Source: G942493375 sp942493375 (GTDB taxonomy: Bacteria; Armatimonadota; UBA5829). From it: a stretch of DNA of 64,000 bases. Shown piece after piece: positions 16,707-25,470 of the stretch. Numbering within the stretch: position 1 is the first letter of the stretch; each line of letters starts with the position of its first letter. Under the pieces are notes generated by a model. The model had not been told where the DNA came from. It searched no databases and saw only the letters and a program-made list of their open reading frames with translations. The DNA lies in contig OW818698.1 of assembly GCA_942493375.1 (NCBI GenBank), positions 3,410,001 through 3,474,000 of the forward strand. Direction: 5' to 3'. The position numbers were made by a program, and so were the translations under genes.

Positions 16707-18305
16707 ATGAGGATCCTACCGCTTGCAGCAGCAGTGTTTGTGCTGTTAGTTGCTTTATCATTCGGCGTTATTCATTCCACGCCGGTATATGCTCAGAATG
16801 CGACTGATTCGGTTGCAGACTATGATGGCAGCAAGACGGGAACAGCCACAGATGCCCTCGGAATGATGCCGGGTTCTCCGACAGCCGATGATCTTAAGGT
16901 TGCAATTAAAGATGAACCGTTTGCGGCTAAACTTGCCCACTCAGTGGGTCAAAATAAGGTTAGCATCAACCTTACCTGGACTCTGGTTGCAGCGTTTCTG
17001 GTTATGTTTATGCAAGCTGGATTCGCACTTGTAGAGACAGGTTTTACACAGGCCAAAAACGCTGCGCACACGATGCTTATGAACTTCGCTGTTTATGCGA
17101 TAGGTATCATTGGGTTCTTCATTTGTGGATTCGCCATAATGTATGGTGCTGCAGGTGCAATTGGCAACCTTGGTGGAACTCCAGCCCTTGCATCAGGACA
17201 TGAGTTTGTTGTGAATCTATTCGGAAAGGACTTCGGTCTTTTCGGAACCAGTGGATTCTTCCTTTCGGGACACTATTATGACGTAATGGTTGCTGCATTG
17301 TTCCTGTTCCAGATGGTATTTATGGATACCGCGGTTACTATTCCTACCGGCGCTTTAGCTGAGAGATGGAGACTGGCTTCCTTTATGGTATACGGTCTGT
17401 TCATGTCTATGCTTCTCTATCCTGTATTTGGTAACTGGGCCTGGGGCGGCGGATGGCTTTCTCAGCTTGGCAAGAACTTCGGGTTGGGCAACGGTTATGT
17501 TGACTTCGCCGGTTCCGGAGTTGTCCATGCAGTTGGTGGACTATGCGGACTGGCTGGTGCCATCGTCCTTGGCGCCAGAATTGGTAAGTTCAATAAGAAT
17601 GGCAGCGTAAATCCTATTCAAGGCCATCACATTCCTATGGCCTTATTAGGAACATTCATCCTGGCTTTTGGCTGGTTTGGTTTCAATGCAGGAAGCACGC
17701 TGGGTATGTCAGGAGCTGGTAACCTACGGGCAGCTATGGTTGCAGTAAACACGATGCTTGCTTCTGCTACTGGTGTTCTTGGCGCTACAATTTACTGTAT
17801 CATCAAAATGAAGAAGCCGGACCCCACGATGATTGCTAACGGTATGCTTGCTGGTATGGTTGCGATAACTGCACCTTGTGCATTCGTCAATCCAGTTGAT
17901 GCCTGTATAATCGGTCTGATCGCTGGTGTGCTGGTCTGCTTTGGTGTAGTAGCAATTGATAAACTCAAAGTCGATGACCCCGTTGGAGCAGTTGCTGTCC
18001 ACGGTATGAATGGCTTATTTGGGATGCTGGCTGTAGGCCTGTTTGCTGACGGAACTTATGGCGCTGGCCTCAACGGAATCGGCGGAGCAGTTACCGGTTT
18101 GTTCCACGGTGGTGGGTTTGGCCAACTTGGCGCTCAGTTGGTTGCAATGATAGCAGTTGTTGTATGGGCATTCGGTTTAAGCTTCCTTTACTTCAAATTG
18201 ATGAACAAAATAGTGCCGATGCGGGTTTCCCGTGAGGACGAAATCCAGGGACTGGACCTGCCGGAAACCGGTATTCTAGCCTACCCTGAGTTCGAAATCA
18301 AGTAG
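16707..18305 (+). CDS. amtB: AmtB-type ammonium transporter
   Basis: The 532-residue protein has a signal peptide (cleavage near VYAQN), a periplasmic N-terminal extension of about 65 residues, and 11 membrane helices. The twin pore histidines are His274 in GVVHAVGG and His432 in AVHGMNG, and the family stretches HIPMALLGTFILAFGWFGFN and DDPVGAVAVHGMNG are intact. It conducts ammonium into the cytoplasm as a trimer. ACAGGAG precedes the ATG. It is followed after 24 bases by the PII gene, the widespread amtB-glnK arrangement in which GlnK plugs the channel when nitrogen is plentiful. The long extracytoplasmic extension is unusual compared with E. coli AmtB. Confidence 0.97.
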   Translation: MRILPLAAAVFVLLVALSFGVIHSTPVYAQNATDSVADYDGSKTGTATDALGMMPGSPTADDLKVAIKDEPFAAKLAHSVGQNKVSINLTWTLVAAFLVMFMQAGFALVETGFTQAKNAAHTMLMNFAVYAIGIIGFFICGFAIMYGAAGAIGNLGGTPALASGHEFVVNLFGKDFGLFGTSGFFLSGHYYDVMVAALFLFQMVFMDTAVTIPTGALAERWRLASFMVYGLFMSMLLYPVFGNWAWGGGWLSQLGKNFGLGNGYVDFAGSGVVHAVGGLCGLAGAIVLGARIGKFNKNGSVNPIQGHHIPMALLGTFILAFGWFGFNAGSTLGMSGAGNLRAAMVAVNTMLASATGVLGATIYCIIKMKKPDPTMIANGMLAGMVAITAPCAFVNPVDACIIGLIAGVLVCFGVVAIDKLKVDDPVGAVAVHGMNGLFGMLAVGLFADGTYGAGLNGIGGAVTGLFHGGGFGQLGAQLVAMIAVVVWAFGLSFLYFKLMNKIVPMRVSREDEIQGLDLPETGILAYPEFEIK

Positions 18306-18329
18306 TATTTGCCTGATAGGAGGCGGAAC

Positions 18330-18671
18330 ATGACAAAAATTGAAGCGATTATTCGACCTGGTAAATTGGATGCTGTGAAAGAAGTACTTGACGGTCTCGG
18401 ATTACACGGTGTCACAGTCAGCCACGTTCTTGGAAGTGGTAAGCAGCGAGGCCGTACAACTCACTACCGCGGTCAGGAGTATGTAGTCAACTTACTCGAC
18501 AAAACGAAAATAGAGACGGTTGTTCCGGACGAAATGGTGGAACAGACAGTTAATGCCATAGCTGATGCGGCGGCAACCGGAGAAATCGGGGACGGAAAGA
18601 TTTTCGTCTACAAAGTAGAAAATGCAATGAGAATCCGAACACGGGAATCAGGAGAAGGAGCAGTTAGATAG
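18330..18671 (+). CDS. glnK: PII signal-transduction protein GlnK
   Basis: The 113-residue protein carries the PII T-loop signature THYRGQEY with the modifiable Tyr51, and the second signature TGEIGDGKIFV. It binds ATP, ADP and 2-oxoglutarate and controls AmtB and other nitrogen targets. The start is ATG 18330 behind AGGAGG; an upstream in-frame TTG at 18309 lacks a site. It lies directly after amtB and is followed by a strong terminator, so it closes that transcription unit. Confidence 0.96.
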   Translation: MTKIEAIIRPGKLDAVKEVLDGLGLHGVTVSHVLGSGKQRGRTTHYRGQEYVVNLLDKTKIETVVPDEMVEQTVNAIADAAATGEIGDGKIFVYKVENAMRIRTRESGEGAVR

Positions 18672-18682
18672 GTTTGTAAACC
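18671..18682. promoter_or_regulatory. GGTTTGTAAACC inverted repeat (copy 2)
   Basis: The same twelve bases as at 13095-13106 begin at the last base of the glnK stop codon. The element may also fold as a tiny hairpin. Confidence 0.25.
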
Positions 18683-18697
18683 TGTTTGCTCTACAAT

Positions 18698-18737
18698 AAT
18701 GCCCCAGTCTGCTATACAGTGGACTGGGGCATTTTTT
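18698..18737 (+). terminator. Rho-independent terminator after glnK
   Basis: AATGCCCCAGTC pairs perfectly with GACTGGGGCATT across a 12-base loop and is followed by a T-run. It separates amtB-glnK from torF2. Confidence 0.9.
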
Positions 18738-18831
18738 ATTGCTTACTGAATCATTGAGATACCAGAATCAGACCAGTTCTGCATTACTTACGACAATCTA
18801 GTAGTTATCGCAAATATTTTTACATATCGGT

Positions 18832-18861
18832 GTAAGTTTTGATTAACTTTTACGCAACATC
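18832..18861 (+). promoter_or_regulatory. 11-bp-phased repeat block upstream of torF2
   Basis: GATTAACTT (18841-18849) and GCAACATC (18854-18861) match the block before torF1, with the same internal spacing and the same 66-base distance to the ATG. A degenerate GTAAG lies one turn upstream at 18832-18836. Identity falls off sharply between the block and the ribosome site, so this is a conserved control element rather than simple duplication. Confidence 0.5.
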
Positions 18862-18906
18862 TGGAACTATTTAGTTAAGTACCAACACTTAAAGGAGATT
18901 TGACTG

Positions 18907-19653
18907 ATGAAGTTTCTACGAAAGGCACCCGTTATACTACTAGTTTGTATGGTAGTTTTGAGCAGCGCAGCTGCCATTGCACAAGATATTTCCACATCCC
19001 TTGATCTGACATACGCTTCAAAGTACGTCTGGAGAGGCATGCCAGTGAACAGCGAGTCAGTGCTTCAACCATCGCTAACAGTTAGTCACCCCAGCGGTCT
19101 TAGTTTTAACCTATGGGGCAGCTATGACATTACTAACAGCAATGGAAACAAGGGACGAATCACCGAGATCGACTACACTCTGAGTTATGCCTGGAAACCT
19201 GCCAGCACTGATTACAGCGCCGGAATCTTGCGTTATGAATTCCCTAACACAGCTTTCGCAAAGACCCATGAAGCATATTTCAGTGCGAGCTTTGAAGCTC
19301 CGTTCTCACCAATACTTGCACTGAGTTATGATTTTGACCAGGCTGACGGTCTATATGCTAATTTCGGCATCGGAAATACATGCAAGCTGGGACCAGGCGA
19401 GGAAGCTTCAGAACTGAACTTCTCAGCCAGACTTGGTGCGGCAACTGGTAACTATAACAAGTTCTACTTCGGTGGACATTCAGAGGCGGCATTCACGGAC
19501 CTGTATCTGGGAGCCAGCATGCCACTGACCACTGGAAAGATGACTATTACACCAAGTCTAGCTTATTCCAGCATACTGGACGGTGGGCTCCGTGATGCAT
19601 ACAGTAGACCGGACAACTTGATTTTCTGCGTTACTGCATCTACACCTCTATAA
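18907..19653 (+). CDS. TorF/Gcw_chp-family putative outer-membrane porin, paralog 2
   Basis: A 248-residue close paralog of the protein at 15832-16578. Its signal peptide ends AIAQD, and the signature SLDLTYASKYVWRGM follows. Most strand motifs (SFNLWGSYDITNSNG, YDFDQADGLYANFGIGN, SRPDNLIFCVTAS) are shared. AAAGGAG lies nine bases before the ATG. It has its own promoter block and its own terminator at 19677-19702, so it can be expressed apart from amtB-glnK. Function is inferred from family and context. Confidence 0.85.
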   Translation: MKFLRKAPVILLVCMVVLSSAAAIAQDISTSLDLTYASKYVWRGMPVNSESVLQPSLTVSHPSGLSFNLWGSYDITNSNGNKGRITEIDYTLSYAWKPASTDYSAGILRYEFPNTAFAKTHEAYFSASFEAPFSPILALSYDFDQADGLYANFGIGNTCKLGPGEEASELNFSARLGAATGNYNKFYFGGHSEAAFTDLYLGASMPLTTGKMTITPSLAYSSILDGGLRDAYSRPDNLIFCVTASTPL

Positions 19654-19676
19654 ATAAGCAACTGAAGCCGACAAAA

Positions 19677-19702
19677 TGCCCCAGTCCAGGATGATTGGGG
19701 CA
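19677..19702 (+). terminator. Hairpin terminator after torF2
   Basis: TGCCCCA pairs with TGGGGCA across a 12-base loop and is followed by the short T-rich CTTATT. The stem resembles that of the glnK terminator. Confidence 0.6.
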
Positions 19703-19731
19703 CTTATTACATGATTTAAGGAGATTGACTG

Positions 19732-20478
19732 ATGAAGTTTCTACGCAAGATATCCGGTGTATTAATAATTTGTGCGGTTGTATTGAGCAGTGCAGCCGTC
19801 ATTGCACAGGATATGACCACTTCTCTCGATCTGTCATATTGTTCAAAGTATATCTGGAGAGGAATGCTTTTCGATGGTGAACCGGTAATCCAACCATCCC
19901 TTACTGTGAGTCACTCAAGTGGGCTAAGTTTCAATGCTTTCGGAAGTTATGACTTAACGTATGTCAATGGCAACAAGGACCGATTCACTGAGTTTGACTA
20001 TACTCTGGGTTATTCGTGGAAGCCCGCAAGCACGGCATACAGTGCTGGCATTACACATTATGAATATCCAAACACCTCATATGCAAAGACTCATGAGGTC
20101 TATTTCAAAGCAAGTTTCGATGCTCCTCTATCACCAGTCCTGGCTTTGAACTACGATGTTGACGCAGTTCATGGTCTATATGCGAATATGGGAATCGGGA
20201 AGTCATGCAAGCTGGGGACAGATGAAACGGCTAAAAGCATTAACCTGTCAGCTAAGCTTGGTATGTCAACAGGTAAGTATAATGAATTTTACTTCACCGG
20301 AAACTCAAAAGCAGCGTTTACTGATTTCTATGCTGGCGCCAATCTGCCACTTATATACGGAAAGATAACCGTAACACCGAGTGTGGCATTTACAAGTCTG
20401 CTGGACGGTGCGCTTCGCGGGGCATGGAGCAGACCAGATAACTTGATCTTCTGCGTTTCTGCATCCACCACTCTATAA
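19732..20478 (+). CDS. TorF/Gcw_chp-family putative outer-membrane porin, paralog 3
   Basis: A third 248-residue paralog with signal peptide ending VIAQD and the signature SLDLSYCSKYIWRGM. It is more divergent in the loops (YDVDAVHGLYANMGIGK, ALRGAWSRPDN). TAAGGAG precedes the ATG by about nine bases. It has no copy of the upstream repeat block and starts 78 bases after torF2, so it probably depends on read-through past the weak torF2 terminator. Tandem duplication is the likely origin. Confidence 0.85.
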   Translation: MKFLRKISGVLIICAVVLSSAAVIAQDMTTSLDLSYCSKYIWRGMLFDGEPVIQPSLTVSHSSGLSFNAFGSYDLTYVNGNKDRFTEFDYTLGYSWKPASTAYSAGITHYEYPNTSYAKTHEVYFKASFDAPLSPVLALNYDVDAVHGLYANMGIGKSCKLGTDETAKSINLSAKLGMSTGKYNEFYFTGNSKAAFTDFYAGANLPLIYGKITVTPSVAFTSLLDGALRGAWSRPDNLIFCVSASTTL

Positions 20479-20505
20479 TCAAGCAAATATCCCAAACCGA
20501 TAAAT

Positions 20506-20543
20506 GAGCGCCTCAGTAAAGGATGACTGAGGCGCTTATTTTG
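20506..20543 (+). terminator. Rho-independent terminator after torF3
   Basis: GAGCGCCTCAGT pairs with ACTGAGGCGCTt across eight bases and is followed by TATTTTG. It lies between convergent genes and may serve both strands. Confidence 0.75.
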
Positions 20544-20546
20544 TAT

Positions 20547-21194
20547 TTATATTTGCTCTCTTTTGCCCATAACAGGATGAGGAGTTATTACGTATATATC
20601 AATCAGACATGCAAGGCATGCAGGCATTTCACGGGTAGTAGCTCTCAGGTTATAGTGTCCCTGTAAATCAGCGGCCAGACCTGTGGCGTCTACACCGATG
20701 TGATCACTCAGGAATATTGCCCTGTCCAGGTGGAACTCCTGGCTTATGATTATCATCTTATCGATCCCGAATATGTGTTTAGCCCTATATACTGAATCAT
20801 AAGTACGTCTTCCGGCATAATCACATATTACATTCTCGGCGGGTACTCCATGAGCGACAGCGTATTCTTTCATCCTTTCCGGTTCATTGTAGTGGGCAAA
20901 CCGGTTGTCCCCCGACATAAGCAACTTGCTGGTTTTACCTGCTTTGTATAGAGCAACAGCAGCATCGACCCGATCTCTCAGCAGTGTGGAGAGTTTTCCG
21001 TTAGGTGTGACTTTTGCTCCAAGCACCATAGCTACCCGGGACGATGGGATTTGGGAAATATCAGAATATACACGACCTTTAGCATTGGAGTGGATATACC
21101 AGCGTGCTCCAATGCAGGATATGACTATAAACACTATTCCTATTACTGCAGTCCACTTGAATATTATCCAAAAACGGCGTTTATCTATTTTCAT
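20547..21194 (-). CDS. SanA/YdcF-like (DUF218) membrane-anchored protein
   Basis: The 215-residue protein has one N-terminal membrane anchor (about residues 13-33) and a DUF218 domain with the visible signatures VAMVLGAKV, DRVDAAVALYKAGKTSKLLMSGDN and IISQEFHLDRAIF. SanA-type proteins act at the cell envelope in E. coli, where loss affects vancomycin tolerance; the chemistry is not settled. The start is ATG 21194 with GGGAG just upstream. The preceding DUF4838 gene ends 14 bases before it in the same direction, so the two may share a transcript. Confidence 0.8.
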   Translation of the reverse strand: MKIDKRRFWIIFKWTAVIGIVFIVISCIGARWYIHSNAKGRVYSDISQIPSSRVAMVLGAKVTPNGKLSTLLRDRVDAAVALYKAGKTSKLLMSGDNRFAHYNEPERMKEYAVAHGVPAENVICDYAGRRTYDSVYRAKHIFGIDKMIIISQEFHLDRAIFLSDHIGVDATGLAADLQGHYNLRATTREMPACLACLIDIYVITPHPVMGKREQI

Positions 21195-21208
21195 ACCAGC
21201 TCCCTGTA

Positions 21209-23479
21209 TTATTTCTGACGGCTTTTTATGATGCCAAATATCCTGTCTATCTGCACAGACTCTGCTCCGGAAGGTATAACGCATGGCGCTACAAATAGTG
21301 TCAGTGCGGAGTTACCTTTGATTTCCACTGTTCCCAGCTTTACTGTAGTGTATTTGCCTTCTGTTAAGTCCTCTGCTTTTACTCTGAATTCATATGGAAT
21401 GGTGATATGCTGGGCATCGTGGATTCCTACTGTCAGGACGTTTCCGGAATCAGCTTTGTGTTTAGGTTTTACACGGATATAAAGGTCAATTAGTTCCACT
21501 CCATCTGCATATAATTCCAGAAGTGGCTTTTGAACACTCCACTGGATGTTGTTGCAGAGCAGCCATATTGTTGAACCATCAGAAGCTTCGGTATCGGGTT
21601 CCACACGACGGTAGTTTTCATCCATATACAGACTGAAATCATCGTCCTGGAAGTCTACCCATTGATCTGCTTTCAAACTTTTGCATTCCTCTGGTACGAT
21701 AGCCGGTTGGCCATCGGGTGTGGATTTCAGCTTGAATGCATCTTCTATTTTTCCACCCTCAGAAATGAAATAGTTCTTATGCTTGTTGCAGAACTCCCGG
21801 TAAGTGTCTATGAATGCGATTTTTGTCTTGAGATCCAGGACTCCGCTGTCGACTACCCTCTGGCGATACTGCTTGGAGGAGACCAGCCAGGCGTATTGTA
21901 AGCCGTATTTGATTGTCAGCACACGCTTTGTCAGAACTTTGTCTGATTTAACCTGATCAAGTGCCTGGTTCAGTAGGTTGAAGCCGGTTATCATTTCATC
22001 CGCAGAGAGCCAGGCGTTGTTTTCCATGTATGGGGACATGTAGACTTTCTTCTTTTTTACTACAGATTCCAGGAAAGAGATGTATTCATAAAGCTTTTTA
22101 TCAGCCTTTCCGTAGTAGCCTTTTAGGAACTCCTTGATAAGTGCACGGTCATCCTGGTTTGGATCCCACATAAGCTTTGCCAGCAGCCACTGCTTCAGGT
22201 AATTGAATGAAACATCATAATTGTTGGTGTCTCCCTGAGAGAAGAGGGCTATTACGTGATTCTGGGCGTAGATGTTCATGTTGTCCTTGAACACGGCAAA
22301 GTTGGGGTGCATTATGTGGTAGTTGTAGAAGTTGACCACATACTCCCAGATGTATAGATTCTTAGCAACACTGCGCCACTCCTGCAGGTCTGTGTAGAAG
22401 GGCTTGTTTACCGGTGATTTCAGGCTGGTGGAGTAATCACACTCTATTGAACACAGCCTGACTATGACATTATCGGCAGCTTTAATACCTACCGGGGCTT
22501 TCCTGGTGTAGCGGTAGGCTAGAGTCTCTACCAGGACATCGGGATAAGCTTTATAAACTTCAGCAGCTACCTGGTTTACAACGTTCAGAATCGGACCGGA
22601 CTCGCTGCCGTATTTTTCGACCAGTTTCTGGCAGTTTTCACACTGGCAGGACCTGTTGTTGTCGTTCTGGGAGACCGAGATCACCCGATAACCCGGATTT
22701 TCCTTTAGTGCTGCAAGGACTCTGCGGGTGAGTTCCTTGACCATCTCGGGATTTGATAGACAGAGCTGGGCTGGTGTATTTACTCTCTGCCCACCTATCA
22801 TAGAGAACCACTCCGGGTGTTTGTCGAAGTATTCGGAGACAGGTAGTAACTGACCAAAGGTGTGACACCAGCCATATATACTGTAATGACCCCCAAGATT
22901 TTCAGGGACGCCGTTGGCGTTGCCGTTTAACTTGAGTTTGAGTGCCAGATCCGGGTTCAGCACAGTGTCCTTGAAATAGCTCTCTCTGGACATAAATGGA
23001 GGGTTGTGGAACTTCTTTATATTATCGGGGATGGATATCGATTTTATCTTTGGAATATGGCGGGTGTCAACTGCATACCATTTACAGCCCAGGTAGTCCT
23101 CTAAAAGCGTATAGACGGCATAGATGGAGCCTCTGGGTCTGTCACCAGCCAGCACAAGACTGTTTTGGGTAGACTTGATAGCAATGCCGTCGGATTTGAT
23201 GATACTCCAGTCCTTAATATGCAACAATTTCATGGAAGTGGGTGATTGGCCTATGTAGATGGTATTTGTGTTATTTACAGGAGTGCTGCGGACCTTTAGG
23301 ACGGCACCTGAGATCTCCTTTACATACTTGACCAGTTCAGCAGCTGCGGACTTCTCGGTAATGGTTGCAGACTTGTCCAGGACAATGACAGCTGCTGGCT
23401 TACCGTTGGTCGTGATATCGAAGCCATAGACACTACAGGAGAATGCCAGAGCCAGGAAGCATAAAAACAGAAAACGCAT
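21209..23479 (-). CDS. Secreted DUF4838 protein with GH67-like N-terminal domain
   Basis: The 756-residue protein has a signal peptide (cleavage near VYGF), an alpha-glucuronidase/GH20-type N-terminal domain (about 25-135, with NTIYIGQSP and GDRPRGSIYAVYTLLEDYLGC), then a large DUF4838 domain with SVSQNDNNRSCQCENCQKLV. A beta-sandwich-like C-terminal segment of about 150 residues ends the chain. DUF4838 proteins are found in polysaccharide degraders and are presumed glycosidases, but activity is not established. The start is ATG 23479 with GAGG upstream. The four-cysteine cluster in SCQCENCQ is typical of the family. Confidence 0.82.
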   Translation of the reverse strand: MRFLFLCFLALAFSCSVYGFDITTNGKPAAVIVLDKSATITEKSAAAELVKYVKEISGAVLKVRSTPVNNTNTIYIGQSPTSMKLLHIKDWSIIKSDGIAIKSTQNSLVLAGDRPRGSIYAVYTLLEDYLGCKWYAVDTRHIPKIKSISIPDNIKKFHNPPFMSRESYFKDTVLNPDLALKLKLNGNANGVPENLGGHYSIYGWCHTFGQLLPVSEYFDKHPEWFSMIGGQRVNTPAQLCLSNPEMVKELTRRVLAALKENPGYRVISVSQNDNNRSCQCENCQKLVEKYGSESGPILNVVNQVAAEVYKAYPDVLVETLAYRYTRKAPVGIKAADNVIVRLCSIECDYSTSLKSPVNKPFYTDLQEWRSVAKNLYIWEYVVNFYNYHIMHPNFAVFKDNMNIYAQNHVIALFSQGDTNNYDVSFNYLKQWLLAKLMWDPNQDDRALIKEFLKGYYGKADKKLYEYISFLESVVKKKKVYMSPYMENNAWLSADEMITGFNLLNQALDQVKSDKVLTKRVLTIKYGLQYAWLVSSKQYRQRVVDSGVLDLKTKIAFIDTYREFCNKHKNYFISEGGKIEDAFKLKSTPDGQPAIVPEECKSLKADQWVDFQDDDFSLYMDENYRRVEPDTEASDGSTIWLLCNNIQWSVQKPLLELYADGVELIDLYIRVKPKHKADSGNVLTVGIHDAQHITIPYEFRVKAEDLTEGKYTTVKLGTVEIKGNSALTLFVAPCVIPSGAESVQIDRIFGIIKSRQK

Positions 23480-23655
23480 TGCACACCTCGGAAAGTTGAA
23501 TACTGAAGCCAGCATAACGGGCTTTTAGAAGAAATGCAACCGAGGAATATACTGTAGTATTGAAAATGTAGAAATATTGTTTGACAGAGTGATTACGGAG
23601 GGATATTATTCCAGCAGATTACGTATCACGGCAGCAAATTTCTGGGGGTAATCCA

Positions 23656-25320
23656 ATGGTCTATTTACTCGCGGTGCTTGTTCTAGTCCTTTCTACTTCT
23701 TTTGTTCAGGCAAAGGTACAGGTTGGGACGATGACTTCGACTCAGAGGCTGCTTCGGGAGGATTCTCCCCCGGCTGGTCAGAAAGTGCACCTATATGCGG
23801 CTGGAAATGAGTGGAGGAACTTCCAGGTGTTCCTTAGGAGTGATACACCGGTGCGGGTGGTGTCGGTTGAGGTTGGGAATCTGAAAGGACCTAAAGGGGC
23901 TGTGATTGCGTCTTCCAATATCCGGTTGTATAGAGAGCATCAGCTTCACATTACTGTGCCTACCTATAGAAATACTGACTTCCGACCAGGATGGTATCCG
24001 GATGCACTTATACCGTTCAGGAATCCTGTGACTGGTAAACCGCTTTCTGGAGCCAGATTCACTGCGGTTCCATTTGACCTGCCTGAAAATGAGACCCATG
24101 CTTTTTGGATCGATGTATATGTTCCCAAAGATGCCAGGAAGGGTGATTATACAAGCATGTGCGTTGTACGAGTTGCAGGTCAGTCTCCAATTTCGATACC
24201 TGTAACACTGACTAAGTTTAATTTCACGCTGCCGGATACTCCGAGTTATCAAACATGCTTCGGTTCACCTGGTGATCAGCTCCCGGGTTATTATAATAGA
24301 CTTATAAAAGCCGGTAAGCGTTCTACTGCTCCGGATTGGGAGACTGTGAAGGCCCAATGCTCTGATCTGCTGGTTGAGAACAAGTTCAGCGCTACTCCTT
24401 CATTCCCTGTGCTCCCGATTGCTCAACCCGATGGTAGTTTTGCGATCCCCGCAGATAAAATAACTGCGCTGCGGGAGTTCATAGACAAGTATCATCCGAA
24501 TGTCTTTATGGTTGCACATCCGGAGAACTGGATCAAAGACCCTGAGCAGGAAAAGGACAAGCTGTATGCGCTGCTGAAGGCCTGGGATGTAGCGATTGCA
24601 GAACTGAAACGTCCTGAAGTGACATTCGCCGTATACCTGCTGGATGAGCCGAATACTCCTGAACAGTATAAATATGTTCAGACATGGGGGCGGATTATAC
24701 ACGGGGCTCATTCGAGTGTGAAGATGCTGGTGGTGGAGCAGGCGAAGACCCTTGATCCTGCGTGGGGAGACCTGTATGGAGCAGTAGATATCTGGTGCCC
24801 TCTCTTCTCACTTTTCGATGGCCCGGCAGAAGCCCAGCGGCAGGCCCTCGGGGAGACCATCTGGACCTACACAGCACTCTGTCAGGGCAATCCCACTCCC
24901 TGGTGGCATACCGATTATCCCCTGCTGAACTACCAGGTCCCAGCATGGACATCCTGGAGATACAGGATCAAGGGACTGCTATACTGGGGAGGCATGGCCT
25001 ACTGGGATAAAGTAGAAGACCCCTGGACATTGCCTGCTACTTACGGAAGCGGCGAATCAGTATACAACGGAGAAGGCTCCCTCCTCTATCCTGCGGAAGA
25101 TGTAGGCTACTCAGGGATAGTCCCAAGCATGAGGCTAAAATCGCTGCGAGATTCTATAGAGGACTACGAGTATATGGCGATACTTGCGCGTGCTGGAAAA
25201 ACAACAGCTGCGCAGAAGGTAGTGCAGGCACTGACGCCATCTTGGTATGATTGGGAGAAGGACCCAGCGGCTTATGAGAAAGCACGGGTGGAGATGGGGA
25301 GGATGATTGAGGGTTCTTGA
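23656..25320 (+). CDS. Secreted DUF4091 protein (GH123-like putative glycosidase)
   Basis: The 554-residue protein has a signal peptide ending FVQAK, a beta-rich N-terminal domain (NEWRNFQVFLRSD to about residue 185) and a barrel ending in the DUF4091 signature: GEGSLLYPAEDVGYSG, then VPSMRLKSLRDSIEDYEYMAIL. The acidic pair in VYLLDEPNTPEQY is in the place of catalytic residues in GH123-like enzymes (beta-N-acetylgalactosaminidases), but the substrate is uncertain. It is divergent from the DUF4838 gene across 176 bases. Confidence 0.8.
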   Translation: MVYLLAVLVLVLSTSFVQAKVQVGTMTSTQRLLREDSPPAGQKVHLYAAGNEWRNFQVFLRSDTPVRVVSVEVGNLKGPKGAVIASSNIRLYREHQLHITVPTYRNTDFRPGWYPDALIPFRNPVTGKPLSGARFTAVPFDLPENETHAFWIDVYVPKDARKGDYTSMCVVRVAGQSPISIPVTLTKFNFTLPDTPSYQTCFGSPGDQLPGYYNRLIKAGKRSTAPDWETVKAQCSDLLVENKFSATPSFPVLPIAQPDGSFAIPADKITALREFIDKYHPNVFMVAHPENWIKDPEQEKDKLYALLKAWDVAIAELKRPEVTFAVYLLDEPNTPEQYKYVQTWGRIIHGAHSSVKMLVVEQAKTLDPAWGDLYGAVDIWCPLFSLFDGPAEAQRQALGETIWTYTALCQGNPTPWWHTDYPLLNYQVPAWTSWRYRIKGLLYWGGMAYWDKVEDPWTLPATYGSGESVYNGEGSLLYPAEDVGYSGIVPSMRLKSLRDSIEDYEYMAILARAGKTTAAQKVVQALTPSWYDWEKDPAAYEKARVEMGRMIEGS

Positions 25321-25430
25321 ATCGCGAATGACACGGAATTTTTGCGAATAGCGCGAAAAAGAGAATTGCTGGATTGTGCATGGATTTTGGTAATGGGACG
25401 AATAAGACTTATAGGACAAATAGGACGCAG
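25321..25430. repeat. CGCGAA phrase followed by ATAGGAC decamers
   Basis: After the DUF4091 stop there is a CGCGAATGACACGGAATTTT / GCGAATAGCGCGAA phrase (25323-25361), then GGGACGAATA, AGACTTATAGGAC, AAATAGGAC (25396-25427), which are decamers of the ATAGGAC type. Both types recur in the same order at 26151-26249. Confidence 0.6.
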
Positions 25431-25470
25431 TAATGCAGGTACCAGTCTGTCTGCTGATATTCCGTATTAA

